A stretch of DNA of 15,176 bases from Candidatus Portiera sp. (GCA_015163845.1 JAAOII010000127.1:1-15176), one strand, 5' to 3'; positions 1 through 8,250 are shown, numbered from the stretch's first letter. Program-made: numbers and translations. Notes: generated by a model not told the origin, from the letters alone.

Positions 1-3000
1 ATATATGGATTTAAGTAGTTTGAGCAAACCAGTAAGTTGTTTCTCTTGATCAAGCAATTCTTGAATTTTTTCCCCTAAGCTTTTAGCCGCATAGCCCAAA
101 TGGGCTTCCAACAATTGGCCTATATTCATACGTGATGGCAGACCTAAAGGACTTAAGACCACATCAAGAGGGTTGCCTTTAACGTCATAGGGCATGTCTT
201 CCACTGGAACTATTGCTGATACAACACCTTTATTACCATGGCGACCAGCCATCTTATCACCTGATTGGATGTGTCGTTTTACTGCCACATAAACCTTAAC
301 TATTTTGAGGACACCTGGAGCTAATCCTGTATCACCGGCCTTAATCTTCTTCTCAGTGTCTGAATAGTTTTTATTCAATTCTTTCTCTACCATAATAAGA
401 TTTGCACGGGCTTTATCTAATTGGTCATTCAAACTACTGTCAGACATTGATAAATTAAATATATCTTTCAGTTCTAAGTTCTCTAGATCTTTTTTGGTTA
501 GGCGGTGCTTACTCTTAAAGCCCTTACCTTTTTCAACCTGCTTGCCAGCCAATTTTTCTTGAAATTGGGCAGCAGTAATTTTACGATATATCTCATATTG
601 AGTAGTAGTAGTATTCTTAGCTTCACTTAGTATTGCTTTGTCTTCCGCCTTAGCTCGCTCATCTTTGTCAACGCCTTCGCGAGTAAATATTTGAACATCC
701 ACTACAGTGCCTTTGACACCTGGGGATACCCTCAATGAGTTATCTTTAACATTTAGTGCTTTCTCACCAAAAATAGCGCGTAATAAATTTTCTTCAGGGG
801 TCAACTGTTCTTCACTCTTAGGCGTCACCATACCTACTAAAATGTCACCACTTCTAACTTCAGCACCAACTTGCACAATACCACTTTCATCCAAGGATGC
901 TAAAGCCATCTTGCCTACATTGGGTATGTCTCGGGTAATCTCTTCGTCACCTAATTTAGTAGTTCTTGAAGTACAGGTTAGTTCAACTATATGGATACTA
1001 GTCAATCGTTCGTCAGCAACTAACCTTTCGGATAGCAATATAGAATCCTCAAAGTTATATCCCTTCCAGCACATCAGACCTATTCTCATGTTTGAACCTA
1101 TAGCTAATTCACCCAAGTCCGAGGCAGAACCATCAGCAATAATATCACCTACGCCTACAACATCATTCACTTCAACTGAAGGCAACTGATTTATGCAGGT
1201 ATTATAATTAGTTCTTCTGTAGGTCTCAAGTGGGTAAATATCAACTGGTAATTCATTCGTATCATCGGTAACTCTGACAACTATTCTCTTGGAGTCAATT
1301 TCCTCTACAACACCACCACGCTTTGCAACAACACAACGTCCAGAGTCCCTAGCAACATATTTTTCCATACCAGTGCCGACTAAAGGTTTTTCGCGTTTAA
1401 CCAGAGGGACTGCTTGTCGTTGCATATTAGAACCCATCAATGCTCTATTGGCATCATCATGTTCAAGGAAAGGTATCAATGAAGTTGCCACAGATATTAG
1501 CTGTTTCGGAGAAACATCTATGAGTGTAACTTCTGTGGCAGGTCGCAACATTACCTCGCTACGATACCTTACAGGAACTATCTCATCAGCTATTCTATTG
1601 CGTTTGTCAACCTTGGCACTAGCCGAAGCGATAACATGGTTCCACTCATCCATAGCAGAAACATACACTACCTCATCAGTAATAGCTTTATCCTTAACTC
1701 TACGATAAGGGGTCTCAAGAAAACCATAGGAATTAATCTTAGCGTAGATAGCTAAAGAATTAATAAGTCCGATGTTCGGACCTTCTGGGGTTTCTATTGG
1801 ACACAAGCGTCCATAATGTGAAGTATGCACATCACGCACTTCAAACCCAGCTCTTTCACGTGATAAACCACCTGGTCCTAAAGCAGATACCCTTCTTTTA
1901 TGAGTAACTTCGGATAATGGATTAACTTGATCTATTAGCTGAGATAATTGACTGCTCATGAAAAACTCTCTTACTGAAGCTGAAACCGCCTTAGCACTAA
2001 TTAAATCTTTAGGAGTTTGTTTATCAACATCAGGCAAACTCAAACGTTCTTTTACAGCTCTTTCAACTTTCAATAATCCCAATCTTAGAGCATTTTGCAC
2101 CATTTCACCAACTCTACGGACACGTCTGTTCTCCAAACTATCAATATCATCAATTTCATCAAGACCATCTTTTATACTAATAAGTATTTTAATTGTTTCT
2201 ACAATGTCATCCTTTTCCAGATGGAGTAGTCCAGTAAGATCTTCGCGATTTAAACGCTTATTCAGCTTCATTCTACCAATGTTTGAAAGATTGTAACGGG
2301 TTCCATTGAAAAACAAATTATCAAAAAACTTAGCTGCTTCTTCCCTGTTGAACTGATCGCCAGGACGCATTATCTTATATATCTCCCCTACAGCATTCTC
2401 CTTGCCCTCAAGCCAATAGTTAGCAAGAGTATTGGATATGTAAGGTCCACGATCTAATTCATTGGTATATATAATATTAATTTCCTTCACTCCCTTTTCG
2501 CGCAGTTGTTCCATTAGCAACTTATCAATACTAGTGTTACATGGCGCTATTAACTCATCATCTACTAGGATATCATGAGCTAAAACCTTACCGTAAAGGT
2601 GTGTTTCAGGTATAGTAATTTCTTTGAGACCCGCCTCAGCGATTGATTTGACATCATCGGCAGTAATTCTATGTCCAGTATCTACTAATAGCTTACCCTT
2701 TTTGTCTTCTATGCTGAAGCCAACCGTCTCATCGCGAAGATGTTCGGGGACTACGTCCATAGTTAATCCATTCTCTCCAATACTGACCTTATCTGTAGCG
2801 AAGAACATAGCTAGGATTTCTTCATTAGTAAAATCTAAAGCACTCAGCAAATAGTTTATTGGTAATCTGTGACGGCGATCTATCCTTGCGAATAGGTTTT
2901 CTTTGATATCAAACTCAAAGTCCAACCAAGAACCGTTATAAGGAATTATGCGGGCAGAATATATGAATTTACCGGAGATATGGCTACCTCCTCCATCATG

Positions 3001-3474
3001 GTTGAAAAATACTCCAGGGGAACGATGCAACTGAGAAACAACTGAACGTTCGGTACCATTAACTATAAATGACCCAGTTGGAGTCATCAAGTGGGTATCG
3101 CCCATGTATACATTATCTTGGGCTTTAACCAAGCCCAATTTATTTTTGTCGGCTTTGTCTCTCACAGCTAAAGACAGCTTGGCATAAACAGGTGCAGCAT
3201 AGCTTGTGCCGTTTTTACGGCATTCATCCACAGTGAATGGCGGCTCACCCATAGTATATCCATGATACTCTATGTGGGCCTTACCATTATGGGCTGAAAT
3301 AGGAAAGACCGATTCAAATGCCTTATGTATTCCAGATGGTTCATCACCATGAGGAAACAAAAACTCATTATACGACTCCATTTGAGTGTCCAATAAGTTA
3401 GGTATTTCAACAACTTCCTCTAATCCCCCAAAATTGTAACGCAATCTCTTGCGTTCCATTAAGCTATACTTCAT
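1..3474 (-). CDS. rpoB: RNA polymerase beta subunit, 3' end outside window
   Basis: This is the beta subunit of DNA-dependent RNA polymerase, which forms half of the catalytic cleft and binds rifampicin. The open frame gives 1158 residues, against about 1342 for the E. coli protein, so roughly 190 C-terminal residues lie beyond base 1. The ATG at 3474 begins MKYSLMERKRLRYNFGG, matching the family N-terminus. Visible landmarks are the rifampicin-region segment SSQLSQLIDQVNPLSEVTHK near residues 507-526, PIETPEGPNIGLINSL, WKGYNFEDSI, and the active-site segment GDKMAGRHGNKG, whose two lysines are residues 1074 and 1082 (E. coli 1065 and 1073). I found no frameshift in the segments I translated. 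It follows rplL after 71 bases, and rpoC would be expected next. The Shine-Dalgarno signal is weak. Identity is certain. Confidence 0.98.
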   Translation of the reverse strand, partial: MKYSLMERKRLRYNFGGLEEVVEIPNLLDTQMESYNEFLFPHGDEPSGIHKAFESVFPISAHNGKAHIEYHGYTMGEPPFTVDECRKNGTSYAAPVYAKLSLAVRDKADKNKLGLVKAQDNVYMGDTHLMTPTGSFIVNGTERSVVSQLHRSPGVFFNHDGGGSHISGKFIYSARIIPYNGSWLDFEFDIKENLFARIDRRHRLPINYLLSALDFTNEEILAMFFATDKVSIGENGLTMDVVPEHLRDETVGFSIEDKKGKLLVDTGHRITADDVKSIAEAGLKEITIPETHLYGKVLAHDILVDDELIAPCNTSIDKLLMEQLREKGVKEINIIYTNELDRGPYISNTLANYWLEGKENAVGEIYKIMRPGDQFNREEAAKFFDNLFFNGTRYNLSNIGRMKLNKRLNREDLTGLLHLEKDDIVETIKILISIKDGLDEIDDIDSLENRRVRRVGEMVQNALRLGLLKVERAVKERLSLPDVDKQTPKDLISAKAVSASVREFFMSSQLSQLIDQVNPLSEVTHKRRVSALGPGGLSRERAGFEVRDVHTSHYGRLCPIETPEGPNIGLINSLAIYAKINSYGFLETPYRRVKDKAITDEVVYVSAMDEWNHVIASASAKVDKRNRIADEIVPVRYRSEVMLRPATEVTLIDVSPKQLISVATSLIPFLEHDDANRALMGSNMQRQAVPLVKREKPLVGTGMEKYVARDSGRCVVAKRGGVVEEIDSKRIVVRVTDDTNELPVDIYPLETYRRTNYNTCINQLPSVEVNDVVGVGDIIADGSASDLGELAIGSNMRIGLMCWKGYNFEDSILLSERLVADERLTSIHIVELTCTSRTTKLGDEEITRDIPNVGKMALASLDESGIVQVGAEVRSGDILVGMVTPKSEEQLTPEENLLRAIFGEKALNVKDNSLRVSPGVKGTVVDVQIFTREGVDKDERAKAEDKAILSEAKNTTTTQYEIYRKITAAQFQEKLAGKQVEKGKGFKSKHRLTKKDLENLELKDIFNLSMSDSSLNDQLDKARANLIMVEKELNKNYSDTEKKIKAGDTGLAPGVLKIVKVYVAVKRHIQSGDKMAGRHGNKGVVSAIVPVEDMPYDVKGNPLDVVLSPLGLPSRMNIGQLLEAHLGYAAKSLGEKIQELLDQEKQLTGLLKLLKSIY

Positions 3475-3545
3475 ATTGACTTATAATTATTCAATAACTT
3501 ATGTTGTGCATATGCCAATGCTACTTTCGCTAAAATAATAACTCA

Positions 3546-3932
3546 TTATTTGAGTTCTACTTCAGCTCCTGCTTCTTCCAGTTGTTTCTTGAGATTCTCT
3601 GAATCTTCTTTGCTTACACCTGTTTTAATGCTGGATGGAGCTCCATCCACCAAGTCCTTGGCTTCTTTCAAACCAAGCTCGGTAATTGCTCTAACTACTT
3701 TAATCACAGCAATCTTGTTGCCACCAGTAGCTATAAGCATAACTTCAAACTCGGTTTGTTCTTCTGCCGCACCAGCGTCGTCTCCAGCGCCACCTCCAGC
3801 AGGAGCAGCAACTGCAACTTGAGCAGCTGATACACCAAATTTTTCTTCTATAGCTTTTATAAGTTCAACTAGTTCCATGACACTCATGTCTGAAACTGCT
3901 TGCAATATATCATCTTGTGAGATTTTCGCCAT
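3546..3932 (-). CDS. rplL: 50S ribosomal protein L7/L12
   Basis: This is the stalk protein that recruits translation GTPases such as EF-Tu and EF-G to the large subunit. Its 128 residues are slightly more than the E. coli 121. The N-terminal dimerisation helix pair spans about residues 1-35 (MSVMELVELIKAIEEKFGVS). A flexible Ala/Gly/Asp/Glu hinge follows at about 40-60. The globular C-terminal domain carries the factor-binding run GLKEAKDLVDGAP and ends EEAGAEVELK. The extra length is mostly in the hinge, which is rich in Gly and Asp. The start at 3932 is well supported by an AGAGGA ribosome-binding site, the clearest in the window. It follows rplJ after 26 bases and is probably co-translated with it. 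Confidence 0.98.
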   Translation of the reverse strand: MAKISQDDILQAVSDMSVMELVELIKAIEEKFGVSAAQVAVAAPAGGGAGDDAGAAEEQTEFEVMLIATGGNKIAVIKVVRAITELGLKEAKDLVDGAPSSIKTGVSKEDSENLKKQLEEAGAEVELK

Positions 3933-3958
3933 TTTATTTTCCTCTATTTTTTGTTTAA

Positions 3959-4474
3959 TTATTTGGTTGAGCTAACTGCGGACAGTGAGCGCACCAAACT
4001 TGTAGGTATCTGATTAAGCGTAACAGCAAACTTCTGAACAGGTGCCTGTAACACTGCTGCCACTTGAGCTAATGCTTCTTCGCGAGTAGGTAGATTCGCC
4101 AAAACAGATATTTTATCTGCTGACAGAAACTCACCGCTCACGGCTAAGCCCTTAACTTGGAACGTAGGATTTTCCTTGGTGAAATCTCTGAACAATCTTG
4201 CGACTGCACCAGGTTCTCCACGAGAAAATCCCAACAATGTAGGTTGGCTAAGTTCAACTTCCAAACAAGCATAATCGGTATCCGCAATAGCTCTCTTAAT
4301 AAGAGTATTCCGGGTAACTTTGAGATAAACATTTTTATCCCGAGCATTTTGACGCAACTTCGTCATAGAAGCTACATCTACACCTCGGTAATTGGCAATT
4401 GCCGCATCTAACGCTGTCTCAGCTTCTTGTTTGATTGACTTTACTATATCAACTTTTTCAGATTTTAATAACAT
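3959..4474 (-). CDS. rplJ: 50S ribosomal protein L10
   Basis: L10 anchors the L7/L12 dimers to 23S rRNA at the base of the stalk. In related bacteria, L10 or its complex with L7/L12 also represses its own mRNA. The 171 residues are close to the E. coli 165. The N-terminal RNA-binding domain includes ANYRGVDVASMTKLRQNAR and KVTRNTLIKRAI. The C-terminal helix that binds L7/L12 is about residues 130-171 (LPTREEALAQVAAVLQAPVQ). The ATG at 4474 lies just after a recognisable L10-type leader in the 109-base gap below rplA. The Shine-Dalgarno signal is weak, which fits control by leader structure. Confidence 0.97.
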   Translation of the reverse strand: MLLKSEKVDIVKSIKQEAETALDAAIANYRGVDVASMTKLRQNARDKNVYLKVTRNTLIKRAIADTDYACLEVELSQPTLLGFSRGEPGAVARLFRDFTKENPTFQVKGLAVSGEFLSADKISVLANLPTREEALAQVAAVLQAPVQKFAVTLNQIPTSLVRSLSAVSSTK

Positions 4475-4494
4475 TACTTTACTAACTTAAATAA

Positions 4495-4577
4495 ACGGCA
4501 ACTCATCACTATGTAATTACCGTCTGCACAGGAATATTAAGAAACAACTAAGTGCTATCTCTCCTGTGGTCTTCAAC
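4495..4577 (-). promoter_or_regulatory. L10-type ribosomal protein mRNA leader
   Basis: The transcript between rplA and rplJ contains GTTGAAGACC followed by CACAGG (4568-4563). After a loop comes CCTGTG (4532-4527), which pairs with CACAGG, and then CAGACGGT. Known proteobacterial L10 leaders have the same order: GAAGACC, CAGG, loop, CCTG, AGACGGT. A second stem can form between ACGGTAA (4523-4517) and TTGCCGT (4501-4495) with one G-U pair. In the known family, L10 or L10/L12 binds this structure and represses rplJ and rplL. The identity rests on this motif order. Binding and repression are inferred from the family. Confidence 0.8.
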
Positions 4578-4583
4578 AATATT

Positions 4584-5282
4584 TTATCCAGCAGGGATAT
4601 TCACTAATACACCAGGACCCATAGTAGAAGAGACCGTTACTTTTTTCAGATAGGTTCCTTTACTTGTCTTGGGCTTTAGACGTATTAGTTCATCCATTAC
4701 CGCAATAAAATTCTTTTCTAGATCGCTCGCTTGAGTATCTAGTTTACCCAAAGAGCAATGCACTATCCCCTGCTTATCGTTACGCAAACGCACTTGACCC
4801 GCCTTAGCTTTAGCTACAGCTGCCACAACATCTTTAGAAACAGTTCCGTCCTTAGGATTAGGCATAAGTCCTTTAGGACCAAGCACTCTACCTAATTGTC
4901 CCACCAGCTTCATTGCCTCTGGAACTGCAATCACAACATCATAGTCGCATTCACCTTTTTGCATTGCATCGGCTAAATCTTTCATTCCACTCTTTACTGC
5001 ACCATTTTCAAGTGCTTGTTTGGCATCATCACCATCAGCAAAGACCGCAATCTTAATATCTTTCCCAGAACTAACTGGTAAACTTAACATACCACGCACC
5101 ATTTGGTCACCCTTACGCGCATCAACTCCTATATTAATTGCCAAATCCACAGTTTCAACAAATTTAATTTTACTTTTCTTTGCCAGCTCTTGGAGAATTC
5201 CTATTGCAGCAGAAAAATCACGTGCTTCTGGTGTTGGCAATAATTCAGCCGCCAACTTAGCTCTCTTAGTTAATTTAGACAT
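4584..5282 (-). CDS. rplA: 50S ribosomal protein L1
   Basis: L1 forms the mobile stalk near the E site that helps release deacylated tRNA, and in E. coli it represses the L11-L1 mRNA. With the start at 5282 the protein is 232 residues (E. coli 234), beginning MSKLTKRAKLAAELL. A TTG three codons upstream at 5291 is also possible. The ATG is preferred because it aligns with the family N-terminus and has GGGGA upstream. Conserved segments are KFVETVDLAINIGVDARK, VGQLGRVLGPKGLMPNPKDG and GQVRLRNDKQG. The ATG overlaps the rplK stop codon by 8 bases (ATGTCTAA), which implies translational coupling. The extreme C-terminus is short compared with E. coli. Confidence 0.97.
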   Translation of the reverse strand: MSKLTKRAKLAAELLPTPEARDFSAAIGILQELAKKSKIKFVETVDLAINIGVDARKGDQMVRGMLSLPVSSGKDIKIAVFADGDDAKQALENGAVKSGMKDLADAMQKGECDYDVVIAVPEAMKLVGQLGRVLGPKGLMPNPKDGTVSKDVVAAVAKAKAGQVRLRNDKQGIVHCSLGKLDTQASDLEKNFIAVMDELIRLKPKTSKGTYLKKVTVSSTMGPGVLVNIPAG

Positions 5283-5718
5283 CTGTTTCAATCCCCATGC
5301 TACGAGCAGTTCCTGCTATAATTTGCACTGCTGCATCAATATCTCCAGCATTTAAATCTTTCATTTTCACTTCCGCTATTTCTTCCAATTGCTTGCGTGA
5401 TACCTTCCCAACTTTTATTTTATTTGGTTCGCCACTGCCCTTACTTATGTTGGCTGCCTTGCGTAGTAATACTGCAGCAGGAGGGGTTTTGATTATGAAA
5501 GTGAAAGATCTATCGTTGTATACTGTGATTACGACTGGGAGAGTCATTCCTGACTCTTGATCTTTGGTCTTATCATTGAAACTTTTGCAGAACTCTTGAA
5601 TAGCCACTCCATGTTGCCCAAGAGCTGGTCCTAAAGAGGAACCAGGGCTTGCTTGACCTGCTGGTGCCTGAACTTTGATTACTGTCTTAACTTCTTTAGT
5701 TTTGCCACCTTTTGCCAT
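5275..5718 (-). CDS. rplK: 50S ribosomal protein L11, with altered proline pair
   Basis: L11 binds the GTPase-associated region of 23S rRNA, and its N-terminal domain is the contact surface for thiostrepton-type antibiotics and for stringent-response sensing. The protein has 147 residues (E. coli 142), with a slightly longer basic start (MAKGGKTKEVKTVIKV). The N-terminal domain contains GPALGQHGVAIQEFCKSFN. The C-terminal RNA-binding domain contains TPPAAVLLRKAA, SGEPNKIKVGKVS and the final GTARSMGIE. The usual Pro-Pro before Val-Gly-Pro (E. coli residues 22-23) is Ser27-Ser28 here, in PGSSLGP. It follows nusG after only 26 bases and overlaps rplA by 8. Confidence 0.98.
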   Translation of the reverse strand: MAKGGKTKEVKTVIKVQAPAGQASPGSSLGPALGQHGVAIQEFCKSFNDKTKDQESGMTLPVVITVYNDRSFTFIIKTPPAAVLLRKAANISKGSGEPNKIKVGKVSRKQLEEIAEVKMKDLNAGDIDAAVQIIAGTARSMGIETDV

Positions 5719-5744
5719 AATTATGTTCTTTATAGGTTATTATA

Positions 5745-6263
5745 TCAATTCTTTTGGACTTGCGAAAATTCTATCTCCACTGGAGTAGCACGTCCTAATA
5801 TAGAAACAGATACTTGCAATTTACTTTTATCAGAATCCACTTCTTCAACAGTCCCACTAAAACCAGAAAAAGGACCATCTGTTATCCACACTACTTCACC
5901 GACTTCAAAAGGATAACGTTCTACTTGTCCATCTATACGATCTTTTATAATGCCAATTTCTTTTTCTTTTACTGGCAATGGATTTTTATTGGTGCCTCCT
6001 ATAAAGCCCATGACTCTAGGAGTAGAACGCACCAAATGCCAGGTTTCTTCGTTCATATCCATATTAACAAAAACACATCCTGGATAGAATTTGCGATTAC
6101 TAGTCCGCTTACGCCCACTATGGACTTCAACAACCTGTTTAGAAGGAACCAATATCTCCTCACCAAATGACTGCTTGAGCCCACTATTAGAAATTCTTTC
6201 TTCCAGAAGCTCTTTAACTCTGGACTCGTAACCAGAGTATGCATGCACTACGTACCAATTCAT
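5745..6263 (-). CDS. nusG: Transcription termination/antitermination factor NusG
   Basis: NusG binds RNA polymerase during elongation, suppresses pausing, and links the polymerase to Rho or to ribosomal protein S10. The 172 residues are close to the E. coli 181. The N-terminal NGN domain runs from MNWYVVHAYSGYE through NRKFYPGCVFVNMDM and VRSTPRVMGFIG. A linker follows, and then the C-terminal KOW domain at about residues 121-170 (GEVVWITDGPFSGFSGTVEE), which is the Rho/S10 contact. The ATG start at 6263 is 15 bases after the secE stop. The pair secE-nusG is almost universal in this order, which supports both calls. Confidence 0.98.
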   Translation of the reverse strand: MNWYVVHAYSGYESRVKELLEERISNSGLKQSFGEEILVPSKQVVEVHSGRKRTSNRKFYPGCVFVNMDMNEETWHLVRSTPRVMGFIGGTNKNPLPVKEKEIGIIKDRIDGQVERYPFEVGEVVWITDGPFSGFSGTVEEVDSDKSKLQVSVSILGRATPVEIEFSQVQKN

Positions 6264-6278
6264 TTCAATTATAAAAAA

Positions 6279-6644
6279 TCAACCTAACAACACGAATGCT
6301 AGCCAAGAAAAGAAAGAATCCATTATCCACAATATCAGCATTACTATACCAACTACTACCATAACCGCTATGAAAGTTTGCACAATTTCTGGTCGCGTAG
6401 GCCAGACAACTCTGCTAAGTTCTAGACGTGCTTGCAATGCGAGACGGTAAAGGTTTTTCCCTTGCTCTGTGGTATAGAATATACCGCCAGTAACCAATAA
6501 TACACCCAAAGCAACCAAGACCCTATAAAAGAGAGAGAACTCGGAGTATATATAGTTACCAACAACAACAGCAGATAATAATGCAATTATTAAAAGCCAC
6601 TGGACCCATAAGAGGCCTGAAAATGTTTGTCTATCTGTATTCAT
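6279..6644 (-). CDS. secE: Preprotein translocase subunit SecE
   Basis: SecE clamps the SecY channel in the inner membrane. With the ATG at 6644 the protein is 121 residues beginning MNTDRQTFSGLLW. A longer reading from 6689 is rejected because its first 15 codons run into the tRNA-Trp gene. Three hydrophobic segments are visible, at about residues 9-30, 35-55 and 90-115. The conserved cytoplasmic amphipathic helix with RLELSRVVWPTRPEIVQT lies before the last one. Three membrane segments is the beta/gammaproteobacterial form. Most other bacteria have one. No good ribosome-binding site is seen. Confidence 0.96.
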   Translation of the reverse strand: MNTDRQTFSGLLWVQWLLIIALLSAVVVGNYIYSEFSLFYRVLVALGVLLVTGGIFYTTEQGKNLYRLALQARLELSRVVWPTRPEIVQTFIAVMVVVGIVMLILWIMDSFFSWLAFVLLG

Positions 6645-6662
6645 AAAACTTAATATTAACTG

Positions 6663-6735
<73 letters not shown>

Positions 6736-6769
6736 AAGTAAGTCGGTAAATAAATTATTTACTAAACTT

Positions 6770-7960
6770 CTATTTGTTGACCTTGGCAACAACTCCAGCG
6801 CCTACTGTGCGTCCGCCTTCACGTATAGCGAAACGCAAACCTTCTTCCAAGGCAATTGGAACTATCAAAGTAACATTCATTTGAATATTATCACCCGGCA
6901 TTACCATTTCAACATTATCTGGCAATTTAACTTCGCCAGTAACATCAGTAGTTCTAAAGTAAAACTGTGGCTTGTATCCATTAATAAAAGGAGTATGGCG
7001 TCCACCTTCATCTTTGCTTAAGACATATACTTCTGCTTCAAACTCAGTATGGGGAGACATAGAACCGGGCTTAGCAAGCACTTGACCACGTTCAACTTCT
7101 TCACGTTTAGTTCCTCTGAGCAACACACCGACATTTTCGCCGGCACGTCCTTCATCAAGCAATTTACGGAACATTTCAACACCAGTGCAGGTTGTTTTAG
7201 TAGTGTCTTTCATACCGACAATTTCAACATCATCACCTACATTAACAATACCTCTTTCAATTCTACCAGTTACAACAGTTCCACGTCCAGATATACTGAA
7301 CACATCCTCTATCGGCATCAAAAATGGCTTCTCTATATCACGCACAGGTTCAGGAAAGTATTCATCAAGTGTTTCAACCAACTTAATGATTGAAGGAACA
7401 CCTATTTCACTTTCATCGCCTTCTAAGGTTTTGATAGCTGATCCTACAATAATAGGAGTGTCGTCGCCAGGAAATTCATATTTGTTGAGGAGTTCACGCA
7501 CTTCGACTTCAACCAATTCTTGTAGTTCTTTGTCGTCAACCATATCGGCTTTGTTCAAATAAACAACAATCCTAGGAACGCCTACTTGGCGAGCCAAAAG
7601 TATATGCTCACGTGTTTGAGGCATTGGACCATCGGCAGCGGAAACCACTAATATAGCCCCGTCCATTTGGGCGGCACCAGTGATCATGTTTTTCACATAG
7701 TCGGCATGTCCAGGACAGTCAACATGAGCATAGTGACGTTTATCACTTTGATACTCAACATGTGAAGTTGCGATAGTTATACCACGCTCTTTCTCTTCGG
7801 GAGCATTATCGATCCCTTCAAAAGCGATAGCATCCCCGCCCCATTTATCAGCGCAAGTTTTAGTAAGGGCAGCAGTCAAAGTAGTTTTGCCGTGATCTAC
7901 ATGCCCAATAGTGCCCACATTAATGTGGGGCTTATTTCTTTCATATTTAGCTTTAGCCAT
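6770..7960 (-). CDS. tuf: Elongation factor Tu
   Basis: EF-Tu is the GTPase that delivers aminoacyl-tRNA to the ribosome A site. The 396 residues compare with 394 in E. coli. In the G domain the P-loop GHVDHGKT is at residues 19-26, switch I includes the RGITI run at about 59-63, DCPG is at 81-84, and the base-recognition motif NKAD is at 136-139. Domains 2 and 3 follow, with RGTVVTGRIERG, the late GGRHTPFINGYKPQFYFRTT, and the C-terminal REGGRTVGAGVVAKV. The ATG at 7960 has TAGGTAA about 10 bases upstream. The tRNA-Thr before it and tRNA-Trp after it match the tufB locus. A second tuf copy elsewhere is possible. Confidence 0.99.
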   Translation of the reverse strand: MAKAKYERNKPHINVGTIGHVDHGKTTLTAALTKTCADKWGGDAIAFEGIDNAPEEKERGITIATSHVEYQSDKRHYAHVDCPGHADYVKNMITGAAQMDGAILVVSAADGPMPQTREHILLARQVGVPRIVVYLNKADMVDDKELQELVEVEVRELLNKYEFPGDDTPIIVGSAIKTLEGDESEIGVPSIIKLVETLDEYFPEPVRDIEKPFLMPIEDVFSISGRGTVVTGRIERGIVNVGDDVEIVGMKDTTKTTCTGVEMFRKLLDEGRAGENVGVLLRGTKREEVERGQVLAKPGSMSPHTEFEAEVYVLSKDEGGRHTPFINGYKPQFYFRTTDVTGEVKLPDNVEMVMPGDNIQMNVTLIVPIALEEGLRFAIREGGRTVGAGVVAKVNK

Positions 7961-8054
7961 AATAATATTACCTATACAATAATTTAATTAACAAATAATC
8001 TCCGAAGAAACAAAAAATTCAAGTATTAAAACTCTCATAACCACTCAATCATCA

Positions 8055-8127
8055 AGCTCATAACCGGATTTGAACCGGTGACCTCTTCATTACCAATGAA
8101 GTGCTCTACCGACTGAGCTATATGAGC
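8055..8127 (-). tRNA. tRNA-Thr (anticodon GGT)
   Basis: This is a 73-base cloverleaf on the minus strand. The acceptor is GCTCATA with TATGAGC, the D-arm GCTC with GAGC, the anticodon stem CTTCA with TGAAG around loop TTGGTAA, and the T-arm ACCGG with CCGGT around TTCAAAT. It corresponds to thrT in the E. coli tufB operon, directly before tuf. The discriminator is T, and CCA is not encoded. It is preceded by the hairpin-rich spacer at 8128-8343. Confidence 0.97.
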
Positions 8128-8144
8128 CCATAAAAATACAATAT

Positions 8145-8186
8145 ACAAAATATTAAAATAAAGCAACAGGACAAACCCGATGCTTT
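8145..8186 (-). terminator. Terminator-like hairpin before tRNA-Thr(GGT)
   Basis: The minus-strand transcript of 8186-8160 forms AAAGCA, a T-T mismatch, CGGG, loop TTTGT, CCTG (with one G-U pair), the mismatched T, then TGCTTT. It is followed by the T-rich tract ATTTTAATATTTTG. The fold is better on this strand than on the other because the G-U pair becomes an A-C mismatch on the plus strand. It could end the upstream three-tRNA transcript or attenuate transcription into tRNA-Thr and tuf. The interrupted stem and broken T-run make its strength uncertain. Confidence 0.45.
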
Positions 8187-8194
8187 CAATAATA

Positions 8195-8200
8195 ATTATA
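8195..8200 (-). promoter_or_regulatory. Possible -10 box for tRNA-Thr(GGT)/tuf
   Basis: The minus strand reads TATAAT exactly, about 70 bases before tRNA-Thr(GGT). No convincing -35 box lies 16-18 bases upstream. The region is very AT-rich, so chance is a serious alternative. If real, transcription would start near 8188, at the foot of the terminator-like hairpin. Confidence 0.3.
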
Positions 8201-8250
8201 CAAATTTATGTAGTTGTGATTACACTTTAACACAAAAACATCCAATTCCC

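Noticed and set aside
707..2854. Four plus-strand frames of 76-160 residues opposite rpoB
   Set aside because: The minus strand is an uninterrupted RpoB frame through all of them. They are Ser/Thr-rich shadow translations.
3475..3545. Attenuator or RNase III site between rplL and rpoB, as in E. coli
   Set aside because: The gap is only 71 bases, and I could not find a stable stem in it beyond a short GCATATGC palindrome.
7049..7562. Two plus-strand frames opposite tuf (114 and 125 residues)
   Set aside because: They lie fully antisense to EF-Tu, have no recognisable domains, and arise from the codon bias of the conserved gene.
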